A stretch of 9,942 nt of DNA from DAOUAJ01 sp034433615 (GTDB lineage: Bacteria; Chloroflexota; Anaerolineae; DUEN01): NCBI GenBank assembly GCA_034433615.1, contig DAOUAJ010000012.1:1-9942 (forward strand), given 5' to 3'. Made by a program: the position numbers and the translations under genes. The notes below the pieces were generated by a model. It did no database searches. It saw only the letters and a program-made list of their open reading frames with translations, and had not been told where the DNA came from. This document shows, piece by piece, positions 1 to 6,364 of this stretch (the stretch's first letter is position 1; every line of letters starts with the position of its first letter).

Positions 1-60
1 ACACCGCCCCAGTTTACGCCACCCCAATTGACACCACCCCAGTTGACACCGTTCCACTCC
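1..60 (-). repeat. 15-bp tandem repeat encoding VNWGG pentapeptides
   Basis: Four 15-bp units (1-15, 16-30, 31-45, 46-60) lie in frame in the protease gene. Read on the minus strand they encode GVEWN, GVNWGG, VNWGG and VNWGG, with the oldest-looking copy nearest the catalytic domain. Silent differences between copies (GTC/GTA, AAC/AAT, GGT/GGC) indicate that the peptide is kept while the DNA drifts. The array continues past the window edge, so its true length is unknown. Confidence 0.9.
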
Positions 61-1433
61 ACAGCAATGCCAGGCGGGGTCAGGAATCCGCTGATCAACA
101 CACCAGCATTGGCCGAGTCCGTGGTGCCGGCGGACAACGCCCCGCTCACGCTGAGGTATCCATGACCAGCTCGACGAGGTTTCATCCCTGGCCAGCGACG
201 GGCAGATTCCCACAAGCGTGCCTTCACCTGATCGGGATTGAGACCGGGCTCCTCTTGCAGCATCAGCGCCACCGCTCCAGACACAACAGCGGCTGAGGCC
301 GAAGTGCCAGAGAACTGAATATAATAATCATCTACGATCTTATCTGTATGCTCATTGCGGATCACAGACTTAGGTGCCAGCGTGGTCACCATTTGCACAC
401 CAGGGGCCACCAGATCGGGCTTGACCCGGCCGGCCTCATCCTCACCCCAGACTGACCAATCCGGGATTCTGTCATCCCGAATGTCAGGCGTGCCCCTTTC
501 ATTCACGACACCGACCGTGATGACGAAGGGGTCGTTAGCTGGCGGATAAAGGACGCCATTGTTACCCGCTGCCACGACTACGACGATGCCATTGAACCAT
601 AGCACCTCGACTGCGGCATCGAGCGGGCTGGTGTGATATGACTGTGCCGTTGCTGCCGTCACTGAGAGGTTAACCACGCGTATGCCTAGCTGCTCGCGAT
701 GGTCGTACACCCACTGCAATCCAGCTACCACATCTGACTCATAGCCACTGCCATCATTCCCACCAACTTTGACACTAACCAGGTTCACGCGTGGGGCGAT
801 ACCGATGTACCGTCCGCCAGATATAGCGCCATCACCGCCGATGATGCCCGCTACCGCCGTACCATGGCCATAACGATCCTGAGGATTGGCATCAACAGAG
901 GAGGTGCTAACGCGCACTTGTAACCGCGCGCCAAAGTCACTCTTGACGTTCCCCTTAGCCGTATTCTTCTCAACGCCGCTATCCACCACCGCGACGGTGA
1001 CCCCCTGGCCCAGGATGTTCTGTTGCCAGGCGGGAAGCACATCCACCGACAGATTGTAAGTATTCTGCAGATTCGAACCGGTGGTCTCCTGCTCCAATTG
1101 AGAATGGCGAGCCAGTGGGCCATCAATAGAAACCCGGCGTACGCTGGGATGTGCCACCAGACGTTCCATGGCCTGCTGCGGCACCAGCGCCACGAAGGAG
1201 TTGATCAGGTGCAAGTCTGCCAGTATCTCCCCACCCAACGAACGAGCATACGCTTCTGCAGCCTGGCTGTTGTCAGCGCGCTGGATAATCACACGTACCA
1301 GATCGCCTGGAGTCGCTGAAGCCGCGCCACCCATGGCGGATAGCAGCAACGCCAGAATCAATACCAGAGAGCAGGCCAACTGCCAAAATGAAATTCGTCT
1401 CTGCAGCGCAGGATTCACAAATAGCATATCCAT
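1..1433 (-). CDS. Secreted subtilisin-like serine protease (S8 family), C-terminus cut by window edge
   Basis: An open frame of 477 codons starts at ATG 1433 and runs off position 1. Residues about 17-40 form a signal peptide: a hydrophobic LVLILALLL core with likely cleavage after ASA (residue 40). Residues about 44-110 look like an I9 propeptide/inhibitor (VRVIIQRAD..., NSFVALVP). The S8 catalytic domain follows with Asp151 in VVDSG, His190 in YGHGTAVAG, the oxyanion Asn291 in AAGNNG and nucleophile Ser378 in FSGTSAS, so the triad is complete. The usual GTSMA is GTSAS here. After about residue 450 come Trp/Gly pentapeptides (VNWGG). The start is supported by AGGAGG at 1439-1444, 5 nt upstream; a second in-frame ATG lies at 1427. 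The product should be exported and self-process to degrade extracellular protein. Its base composition looks less GC-rich than the ClC and aminotransferase genes. It is transcribed in the same direction as the sugar operon upstream but has its own promoter. The family is sure; the substrate is unknown. Confidence 0.95.
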   Translation of the reverse strand, partial: MDMLFVNPALQRRISFWQLACSLVLILALLLSAMGGAASATPGDLVRVIIQRADNSQAAEAYARSLGGEILADLHLINSFVALVPQQAMERLVAHPSVRRVSIDGPLARHSQLEQETTGSNLQNTYNLSVDVLPAWQQNILGQGVTVAVVDSGVEKNTAKGNVKSDFGARLQVRVSTSSVDANPQDRYGHGTAVAGIIGGDGAISGGRYIGIAPRVNLVSVKVGGNDGSGYESDVVAGLQWVYDHREQLGIRVVNLSVTAATAQSYHTSPLDAAVEVLWFNGIVVVVAAGNNGVLYPPANDPFVITVGVVNERGTPDIRDDRIPDWSVWGEDEAGRVKPDLVAPGVQMVTTLAPKSVIRNEHTDKIVDDYYIQFSGTSASAAVVSGAVALMLQEEPGLNPDQVKARLWESARRWPGMKPRRAGHGYLSVSGALSAGTTDSANAGVLISGFLTPPGIAVEWNGVNWGGVNWGGVNWGG

Positions 1434-1438
1434 CGCGG

Positions 1439-1444
1439 CCTCCT
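1439..1444 (-). promoter_or_regulatory. Shine-Dalgarno site of the S8 protease gene
   Basis: On the minus strand the sequence is AGGAGG, then 5 nt, then ATG at 1433. It sets the start at 1433 rather than at the second ATG (1427), which would be 11 nt away. Confidence 0.8.
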
Positions 1445-1510
1445 GTATAGGCTTGATCCTCTTTCACAATGACAAGGGGATGTCCGGTGCACATTGTAAA
1501 CTTTCCGTAA

Positions 1511-1578
1511 GCAGCTTGATTATATCCTGGCACTGAAAAAATGTCCATAGGTATACAGGGTGAGTCTGATCAAGCTGC
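1511..1578. promoter_or_regulatory. Inverted repeat bracketing the protease promoter (possible operator)
   Basis: The perfect 10-bp arms GCAGCTTGAT (1511-1520) and ATCAAGCTGC (1569-1578) are separated by 48 bp. The proximal arm overlaps the -10 box and runs to the start-site region; the distal arm lies upstream of the -35 box. The arm centres are 58 bp apart, about 5.5 helical turns. This could be a pair of regulator half-sites that loop, a long-loop RNA stem at the end of the kinase transcript, or chance. Function is inferred only. Confidence 0.4.
1519..1547 (-). promoter_or_regulatory. Sigma70-type promoter for the S8 protease
   Basis: Minus strand: a -35 TGGACA (1547-1542, five of six consensus bases), a 17-nt spacer with a T6 run, and a perfect -10 TATAAT (1524-1519). 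Transcription would start near 1512, giving a leader of about 80 nt before ATG 1433. The site lies in the 168-nt gap behind the kinase stop, so the protease can be expressed apart from the sugar operon. Confidence 0.75.
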
Positions 1579-1601
1579 CTGGAACGACTAATCTGGGCGA
1601 C

Positions 1602-2606
1602 TCATGCCGGTACAGAATCCCTCTTCAACGAAGGTGGCATGGTAACCCGCAGTTGCTTGTAGATTTCTGGTGTAGCTTGACCTCCTCCTGTCTCCAACGC
1701 GATCAGCCAGGCCCCCACCACCGGCTCGAACTCAGGGATGACGATCCGGGCGAGCGGGGCTATGCTGTGCACCGTTGCTGCGATCACATCGAACAGCAAC
1801 GGCCCTTTCGCTTTGAAGATGCTCCCGCCCAACACCACCTCCACATCTGTGTCTGCCAGGCCTAATCGGCGGATAATCGCTCCGGCAGTGATACCCACCT
1901 CCTTTCCTTGCATAACTACCAACTCCTGCGCAACTGCATCCCCCCGATATGCAGCTTCGAAGATCAGAGGTGGTAACCGATAGACCTCTGATCGCATTTG
2001 CACCTCATTATTGTAAAGGGCCTGCAGCAGCGCAGCCGTATCACTCAATCCTAACGCATCCAGGACCATCTCCGTCAACATGGTCTGCGGGCCGCGACCG
2101 TCCCAGGCTCGCATGATACGGCGGATGGCCTCACGCGCCAGGTCCCCGCCTCCCCCCCAGTCTCCTGAGATCCAGCCCAGGCCGGGGAACACGATCTCCG
2201 TCCCATCTGGGCCACGCCCGGCCGCGTTGGTGCCCGATCCACAGATCACGGTGACGCCCCAAGGCCGGCTGAGGCCAGCCCGTAGCGCAGCCATGGTGTC
2301 ATTCTTAACCGTGACCTCCCGCGCCAGCCCCAAGGCACGTACCGCCGGGATCAGCATGGCGTAGTCTTGAGGCAAATCGGCCCCCGCTAGACAGAACGCG
2401 CCGTGGGCCACCTGATCCCCCCGCAGGCCAGCCTGCGCCAGCGCCTCCTCGCCCGCCCGGCGATATTCGGCCACCACCGCTTCCAGCCCCGGCCCCTGGT
2501 GGTTCCCCGGGCCACCGCGGCCGAACCCCAGGATCCGTCCACTCTCATCCCCGACGACACAGAAAGTCTTGGATGCGCCGGCGTCCATGCCCAGAAAATG
2601 TCTCAT
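1602..2606 (-). CDS. BadF/BadG/BcrA/BcrD-family sugar kinase, N-acetylglucosamine-kinase-like
   Basis: A predicted cytoplasmic ATP-dependent kinase of the ASKHA fold, 334 residues from ATG 2606. Residue landmarks: phosphate-1 loop DAGASKT 8-14; NDTMAAL 102-108 with the likely catalytic Asp103; phosphate-2 loop CGSGTNA 122-128; GLGWISGD 142-149, as in GlcNAc kinases; and adenosine motif VVLGGS 257-262. No [4Fe-4S] activator-type Cys motif was noted, so a sugar kinase fits better than a dehydratase activator. Two starts compete. ATG 2615 sits 2 nt after the GH4 stop with its SD touching the codon. ATG 2606 has AGGA 8 nt upstream and GGAGG 2 nt upstream, and gives the typical MRHFLGMDAG start, so I chose it. 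The tight spacing with the GH4 gene implies one mRNA and a shared pathway. The likely substrate is GlcNAc, glucosamine, glucose or a disaccharide; the sequence does not decide. Confidence 0.88.
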   Translation of the reverse strand: MRHFLGMDAGASKTFCVVGDESGRILGFGRGGPGNHQGPGLEAVVAEYRRAGEEALAQAGLRGDQVAHGAFCLAGADLPQDYAMLIPAVRALGLAREVTVKNDTMAALRAGLSRPWGVTVICGSGTNAAGRGPDGTEIVFPGLGWISGDWGGGGDLAREAIRRIMRAWDGRGPQTMLTEMVLDALGLSDTAALLQALYNNEVQMRSEVYRLPPLIFEAAYRGDAVAQELVVMQGKEVGITAGAIIRRLGLADTDVEVVLGGSIFKAKGPLLFDVIAATVHSIAPLARIVIPEFEPVVGAWLIALETGGGQATPEIYKQLRVTMPPSLKRDSVPA

Positions 2607-2617
2607 GGCCTCCATCC

Positions 2618-3916
2618 TCAGCGTGACAGATTGAAGAACTGGGGCAAGAACGGCCGGTTGGCCTCCAGCAAAGCCTCCAACAGTCCCTGTGCGGCCGAGA
2701 ATGAGGGCACCAACGGATGGGTCAACAGCGCCTGCAACGCCGCCCGGCGGTCACCCTCCGCGCCAGCCCTGGCCGCCAACACCTCATACGCCTTGACCTG
2801 TTGTGTCAGCCCGGCAATCTGCGGCGCCATGGGCGCGGTCACTAGTGGCCGGGCGCCGTTAGCCCCGATGACACACGGCACCTCGACCACCACGTCAGGC
2901 GGGAGGTTGGGGATCGCCCCACGGTTGAGCGTGTTGACCACATGCACCTCGTTCTTGTTGTTCTCGATGGCCGAGATCAGCGATACCGCCACTTTCGAGT
3001 AGTACGCGCCGCCCCGCTTCTCCAACAGCTTGGGCTTCTCCCGCAGGTTCGGGTCCTGGTACATCTCCATGAGCTGCCGCTCGACCTCCATGACCTCCTC
3101 GCCGCGAGTCTTTTCCGCCTTGAGCTGTTTGGCCAGCACCCGGTCGTGGTTGTAGTAGTAGTTCAGATAGCCGCAGGGGATGCACTGCAGGGTTTCCAGG
3201 AGCTCCGCTGAGAACCCCCAGTCGTCCTCGAGGCGCTGGCGAGCCTCCTCGATCGCCCGCTGAAACACCTGCTCCCAGACATCCTGGCCGTCCACCCACA
3301 CGCCGCGCAACCAGTTGAGATGGTTCAGCCCCACGTGGTCAATGGTGATCCGTTTGCGATCCACCCCCAATGCCTGAGCCAGTCGCATCTCGATGCCAAT
3401 GGGAAGATTGCACAAGCCAATCACCGGCGTCTCACCGTAACGCAACAATGCCTCCGTGATCAACCCAGCCGGGTTGGTGAAGTTCAGTAAAAATGCACCC
3501 GGCGCCAACCGCCGGAGATCCCGTGCGATGTCCAGTGCCACCGGGATCGTGCGCAGTGCCTTGGCAAACCCGCCCGGCCCCGTCGTCTCCTGGCCGATGA
3601 CACCAAAACGCAGCGGGATTTTCTCGTCCTGGACGCGCGCGGCCATCTGCCCCACACGAATCTGGTTGATGACGTAGTGCGCCCCCTCGATGGCCTGCTG
3701 GCGATCGGTGGTCAGTTCCATCTCCACGTCTACACCAGCCGCCTGCAACATGCGCCCCGCCAGCCCCCCGACGATCGCCAGCTTGCGTTCGTCAATGTCC
3801 ATCATGGCCATGCGCGCGATGTTAAGTTCCGCACGCGCTTCCACAAAACCCTCGACCAGCTCCGGCGTGTATGAACTCCCCGCGCCGATCACCGTGATCT
3901 TCAACTCTCGTCTCAT
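2618..3916 (-). CDS. Glycoside hydrolase family 4, 6-phospho-beta-glucosidase-like
   Basis: 432 residues, full length for GH4. These cytoplasmic enzymes cleave phosphorylated (or in some members free) glycosides by an NAD+- and Mn2+-dependent redox elimination. Visible landmarks: Rossmann NAD loop VIGAGSSYTPEL (9-20) with acidic MMDID at 38-42; NQIRVGQMAARVQDEKIPL (84-102); GVIGQETTGPGG (105-116); NFTNPAG (145-151); metal-ligand Cys169 in GLCNLPIG; His199 in GLNHLNW; and the likely catalytic base Tyr306 in GGAYYS. The QETTGPGG and CNLPIG motifs match the 6-phospho-beta-glucosidase branch better than the alpha-glucosidase/alpha-galactosidase branch. ATG 3916 has GGGGGAG 4 nt upstream. The kinase follows directly. 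No EIIC/EIIB PTS genes are in view, so any phosphorylated substrate may come from the kinase. Exact sugar specificity is not decided. Confidence 0.93.
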   Translation of the reverse strand: MRRELKITVIGAGSSYTPELVEGFVEARAELNIARMAMMDIDERKLAIVGGLAGRMLQAAGVDVEMELTTDRQQAIEGAHYVINQIRVGQMAARVQDEKIPLRFGVIGQETTGPGGFAKALRTIPVALDIARDLRRLAPGAFLLNFTNPAGLITEALLRYGETPVIGLCNLPIGIEMRLAQALGVDRKRITIDHVGLNHLNWLRGVWVDGQDVWEQVFQRAIEEARQRLEDDWGFSAELLETLQCIPCGYLNYYYNHDRVLAKQLKAEKTRGEEVMEVERQLMEMYQDPNLREKPKLLEKRGGAYYSKVAVSLISAIENNKNEVHVVNTLNRGAIPNLPPDVVVEVPCVIGANGARPLVTAPMAPQIAGLTQQVKAYEVLAARAGAEGDRRAALQALLTHPLVPSFSAAQGLLEALLEANRPFLPQFFNLSR

Positions 3917-3992
3917 TTTTCTCCCCCTATTTGGTATGCAGGTTCAATCTCTTGCCCCCAGCTTGAAACATGTTGTCTATTGCATGAGGAAA

Positions 3993-4043
3993 ACGCGGGA
4001 AGGGCAACGTTCTCCGCGTCTCCCTATCTCCCCCTCCCCGCGT
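3993..4043. terminator. Inverted repeat with 27-nt loop after radC; possible terminator, in purine-rich repeat DNA
   Basis: The arms ACGCGGGAAGGG (3993-4004) and CCCTCCCCGCGT (4032-4043) pair over 12 bp with one A/C or G-U position depending on strand. Read on the minus strand the stem lies just behind the radC stop and ends in TTTT; on the plus strand it ends in TCTTTTT. It could end radC transcription before the GH4 operon. The loop is long, and the loop and arms share GACGCGG words, so it may instead be degenerate repeat filler. Apart from an 8-bp palindrome AACATGTT I see no clear promoter for GH4 in 3917-4047. Confidence 0.45.
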
Positions 4044-4047
4044 CTTT

Positions 4048-4761
4048 TTAGAACCCCAGGCCGCGCTCTTTCAGACTGAGCCACCGTCCCTGGCCGATGA
4101 TCAGGTGATCCAGCACATCTATTCCCAACAGTTTTCCCGCTTGCATGGCATCCCGGGTCAGACGCACATCCTCCGGACTGGGAGATGGGTCGCCAGACGG
4201 ATGGTTGTGCGCCATAATGATGGCCGCCGCATTCGCCTTAATCGCGGCCCGAAACAGTTCGCCGATGCGCACCACAGCCGAGTTGAGGCTCCCTTTATAG
4301 ATTGCTTCGATAGCTAGCACCCGATTGCGGGTGTCCAGGAGCAGTACCCGCATTTCTTCCTGTTCCAGGGCACCCATCTCCAGAGAAAGAAGGTTGGCCG
4401 CATCGCTGGGGGATTTCACCTGCGGCCGGTCCTGGGGTGACGCCACCAGCAGCCGTCGCCCCAACTCCAACGCGGCTTTGAGCTGCGCCGCCTTGGCCTC
4501 GCCCAGGCCGCGCTCGGCGCACAAATCGGTGAAACTCGCTCGCGCGAGCCCGGGCAGGCCCCCATACCGGGCCAGCAGCCGACTCGCTACCTGAATGACA
4601 CTTTCGCCCGAGACGCCCACCCTCAGAATGATGGCCAGCAGTTCGCTCGTGGACAACGCTCCTGCACCGTATAGCTTTAGCCGTTCGCGCGGCCGTTCCG
4701 CCATCGGCAGATCCCGAATCATCGGCTGGTATTCAACGCGTTCTTGTACCTCATCACCCAT
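4048..4761 (-). CDS. radC: RadC family JAMM/MPN+ domain protein
   Basis: 237 residues from ATG 4761, the usual RadC length. The N-terminus has the family signature IRDLPMAERPRERL (15-28) and ALSTSELLAIIL, followed by a helix-hairpin-helix-like segment (about 65-104, GLGEAKAAQLKAALELGRRL). The C-terminal MPN+/JAMM domain shows Glu168 in GELF and the metal motif HNHPSGDPSPSPED (His185, His187, Asp198), so the zinc site is intact. RadC was once named a DNA-repair protein, but that role is disputed and the true function is unknown. An upstream in-frame GTG at 4869 would add 36 residues that match nothing in the family and overlap the divergent promoter. ATG 4761 has GGAGGG (4766-4771) 4 nt upstream, so I chose it. 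No convincing promoter for this gene was found in 4762-4896. Confidence 0.95.
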   Translation of the reverse strand: MGDEVQERVEYQPMIRDLPMAERPRERLKLYGAGALSTSELLAIILRVGVSGESVIQVASRLLARYGGLPGLARASFTDLCAERGLGEAKAAQLKAALELGRRLLVASPQDRPQVKSPSDAANLLSLEMGALEQEEMRVLLLDTRNRVLAIEAIYKGSLNSAVVRIGELFRAAIKANAAAIIMAHNHPSGDPSPSPEDVRLTRDAMQAGKLLGIDVLDHLIIGQGRWLSLKERGLGF

Positions 4762-4834
4762 GATGCCCTCCACGCTGCGGCCCACCTCCGCGTTGCCTGC
4801 TCTGGCTATCAGGCCAGGGTTTGTCCACACTCTT

Positions 4835-4863
4835 TTGCTCGCACTCTGCTGGTCAGGTATAAT
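4835..4863 (+). promoter_or_regulatory. Sigma70-type promoter for the zinc-ribbon membrane protein
   Basis: Plus strand: TTGCTC (4835-4840), a 17-nt spacer, and a perfect TATAAT (4858-4863). Expected transcription start is near 4870, with an RBS GGGAGGA at 4879-4885 before ATG 4897. The spacing and -10 box are ideal; the -35 matches four of six bases. Confidence 0.75.
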
Positions 4864-4896
4864 GGACACATCTAGTTTGGGAGGAATCTCGCCATC

Positions 4897-5412
4897 ATGT
4901 CACCCGACCTCATGAATACGATTGGCGTTGTGCTTCAGATCGTTCTGGCGCTGGCCGGCGCCTTTTTCTTCGCCTTCTGGATCAGCCTGGTCATCTGGGC
5001 GTTTCGGGATATCCGGGCGCGCACCCGCGACGTCTTCGCACAGATCCTGGCCGCTCTGCTGGTGCTGCTGTTCACCCCTTTCCTGGGCGCTGGACTGGTC
5101 CTCTACCTTCTGCTGCGCCCCAAAGAGACATTGGCCGAAGCCTACGAACGTGCTCTAGAAGAGGAGGCGCTGTTGCGGGATATTGAGGAACAGCCTGCCT
5201 GTCCGCGTTGCCAGCGTCACGTCGAAGAAGACTGGCAGATTTGCCCCTACTGCCGGGAACCCCTCAAGACCCCCTGCCCCCACTGCGGCAAACTGATGGC
5301 GCTGAACTGGACTATCTGCCCCTATTGTGCCCAAGAGCCCTCACCACGCCCTCGCCGGCTGGAAGAGACCCTCACGATGGAAGTCGTCGGGCTGGCCGAA
5401 GACAAAAAGTGA
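4897..5412 (+). CDS. Two-TM membrane protein with cytoplasmic double zinc ribbon
   Basis: 171 residues, function unknown. Two membrane helices (about 8-34 and 48-73) are joined by a short basic loop (RDIRARTR). An acidic linker (77-99, probably helical) leads to eight cysteines in four CxxC knuckles: CPRC 102-105, CPYC 116-119, CPHC 127-130, CPYC 141-144. That is two zinc ribbons (DZANK/zinc-ribbon type). The basic loop suggests the two helices form a hairpin with loop inside and termini outside, or the reverse for the tail; topology is not certain. Such ribbons bind protein or nucleic acid, or are structural. It is the only plus-strand gene in the window, divergent from radC, and ends against the methyltransferase gene. 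The RBS GGAGGA lies 11-12 nt from ATG, slightly long. No named gene is recognised. Confidence 0.9.
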   Translation: MSPDLMNTIGVVLQIVLALAGAFFFAFWISLVIWAFRDIRARTRDVFAQILAALLVLLFTPFLGAGLVLYLLLRPKETLAEAYERALEEEALLRDIEEQPACPRCQRHVEEDWQICPYCREPLKTPCPHCGKLMALNWTICPYCAQEPSPRPRRLEETLTMEVVGLAEDKK

Positions 5413-5431
5413 TGGCTCATATGGGTCTGAA

Positions 5432-5458
5432 GTAGGACAAGTTTTAAACTTGTCCTAC
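5432..5458. repeat. Perfect 27-bp palindrome in a convergent gap
   Basis: The 13-nt arms GTAGGACAAGTTT and AAACTTGTCCTAC are perfect inverse complements around one central T. The element lies 20 nt past the zinc-ribbon gene stop, between converging genes. It is not GC-rich and has no T-run after it, so it is a poor intrinsic terminator. It could be a dispersed palindromic (REP-like) repeat or a dimeric protein site. Confidence 0.8.
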
Positions 5459-5497
5459 GGCTAGTTTCACCTCCAAACCGACATGAGCGAAAGTGAT

Positions 5498-5513
5498 AAG
5501 GCAACAAGGCAAC
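5498..5513. repeat. Tandem octamer AAGGCAAC x2
   Basis: Two exact adjacent copies of AAGGCAAC (5498-5505, 5506-5513) in the convergent gap. Short, and possibly part of a degenerate filler repeat. Nothing else recognisable lies in 5459-5565. Confidence 0.5.
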
Positions 5514-5565
5514 GGGGCCAATAAAGTTAATCATCGCCAGCCCTTGGTGCCTCGTCGCCCCATCC

Positions 5566-6297
5566 TTACGGCACCTTCCTGGCCTGGCAGACCAGGCTCA
5601 GCCCCCACGGGAAGCCGTGACGACGTAACCACCAGGCCTCCCCACGCAAGATCGCCTTCCCTGCCCAATTGACGACTCGCGGCGGCACCCGATCTCCCAC
5701 GTCGGCCACTTGCGGGAAGCGCTGCCCCAGCCACCGCTGTCCAATCGCCAGGGGCAACAGCAGCGCGTTGGCATAGCTCAGCCGTTCGATGGCCAGCCCG
5801 GCCACGCTCACCTGCTGGCTCAGCCGGCCGCGCGTGTAACGCCGCCGGGTGTGAAAGCGCTCATCGCGGCGGGTGCACAGCCAAGGCAGCGCCGGCTCCC
5901 GCAAGATCAACGCTCCTCCCGGCCGCAATACGCGCGCGATCTCGCGCAACACCTCCACCTCGTCGGACACACCCCGATGGTACAACACATCCAGGCAGGT
6001 CACCAGATCAAAGGTGGCGTCGGCGAAGGGAAGACGTTGCGCCCAACCTCGCAGGACACCGGCGGTTTGAGTCGCCCGCCAGATCTCCGCTGCCGGTGGG
6101 GAGCAATCCACTCCGTAAGCCTCGCCCATTCGCCGCCAGTCCGAGAGCAGCCGGCCCGTGCCACACCCCACGTCTAACATGCGGCCGCCGGCCGGCCGCG
6201 CGGCGGCCGCCCACTCGATCGCGAGCCGGCGCATCCCCACATGCCACCAATGTTCGTCCTCCACGGCACGCAACAGCGCGTAACAACTTGGCTCCAT
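5566..6297 (-). CDS. Class I SAM-dependent methyltransferase (Methyltransf_11/25 type)
   Basis: 243 residues, cytoplasmic. The N-terminal signature EDEHWWHVGMRRL (13-25) is common in methyltransferases found in cell-surface polysaccharide clusters. SAM-binding motif I is LDVGCGTG (41-48); motif II acidic residue is Asp64 in YGVD; motif III-like LPFADATFDLVTCLDVLYH spans 89-107; and LRPGGALIL lies at 124-132. The tail (about 140-240) is Arg- and Trp-rich with a hydrophobic stretch ANALLLPLAIG (177-187), which may help membrane association but is too short to be called a TM helix. ATG 6297 has only a weak SD (AGGCG about 13 nt upstream), so the start is the least secure part. It lies 145 nt after the aminotransferase gene on the same strand, which fits sugar or lipid modification; the substrate is unknown. 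Confidence 0.9.
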   Translation of the reverse strand: MEPSCYALLRAVEDEHWWHVGMRRLAIEWAAAARPAGGRMLDVGCGTGRLLSDWRRMGEAYGVDCSPPAAEIWRATQTAGVLRGWAQRLPFADATFDLVTCLDVLYHRGVSDEVEVLREIARVLRPGGALILREPALPWLCTRRDERFHTRRRYTRGRLSQQVSVAGLAIERLSYANALLLPLAIGQRWLGQRFPQVADVGDRVPPRVVNWAGKAILRGEAWWLRRHGFPWGLSLVCQARKVP

Positions 6298-6364
6298 ACC
6301 GATTGACTTTCGCCTGGTGAAAGGAACAATCCCTTAGCCCCGCTTATGAAGGCCTTTGCCCCCT

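Noticed and set aside
1273..1548. 91-codon minus-strand open frame covering the protease promoter and signal peptide
   Set aside because: Out of frame with the protease and spans its promoter; no own RBS or domain.
2403..3002. 199-codon open frame on the plus strand opposite the kinase/GH4 junction
   Set aside because: It spans two well-supported minus-strand genes, has no family resemblance and has the composition expected of an antisense shadow in GC-rich DNA.
3965..3974. AACATGTT palindrome upstream of GH4 as an operator
   Set aside because: Symmetry does not extend beyond 8 bp, which is expected by chance at this scale.
4762..4869. GTG start at 4869 for RadC
   Set aside because: The 36 extra residues do not resemble RadC, overlap the divergent promoter, and ATG 4761 has a strong RBS and the right family start.
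5432..5458. Intrinsic terminator for the zinc-ribbon gene
   Set aside because: The stem is AT-containing with a one-base loop and no T-run on either side, so it does not fit a classical terminator.
5710..6177. 155-codon plus-strand open frame opposite the methyltransferase
   Set aside because: Antisense to a gene with clear SAM motifs; Gln/Pro/Arg-rich shadow composition and no recognisable domain.
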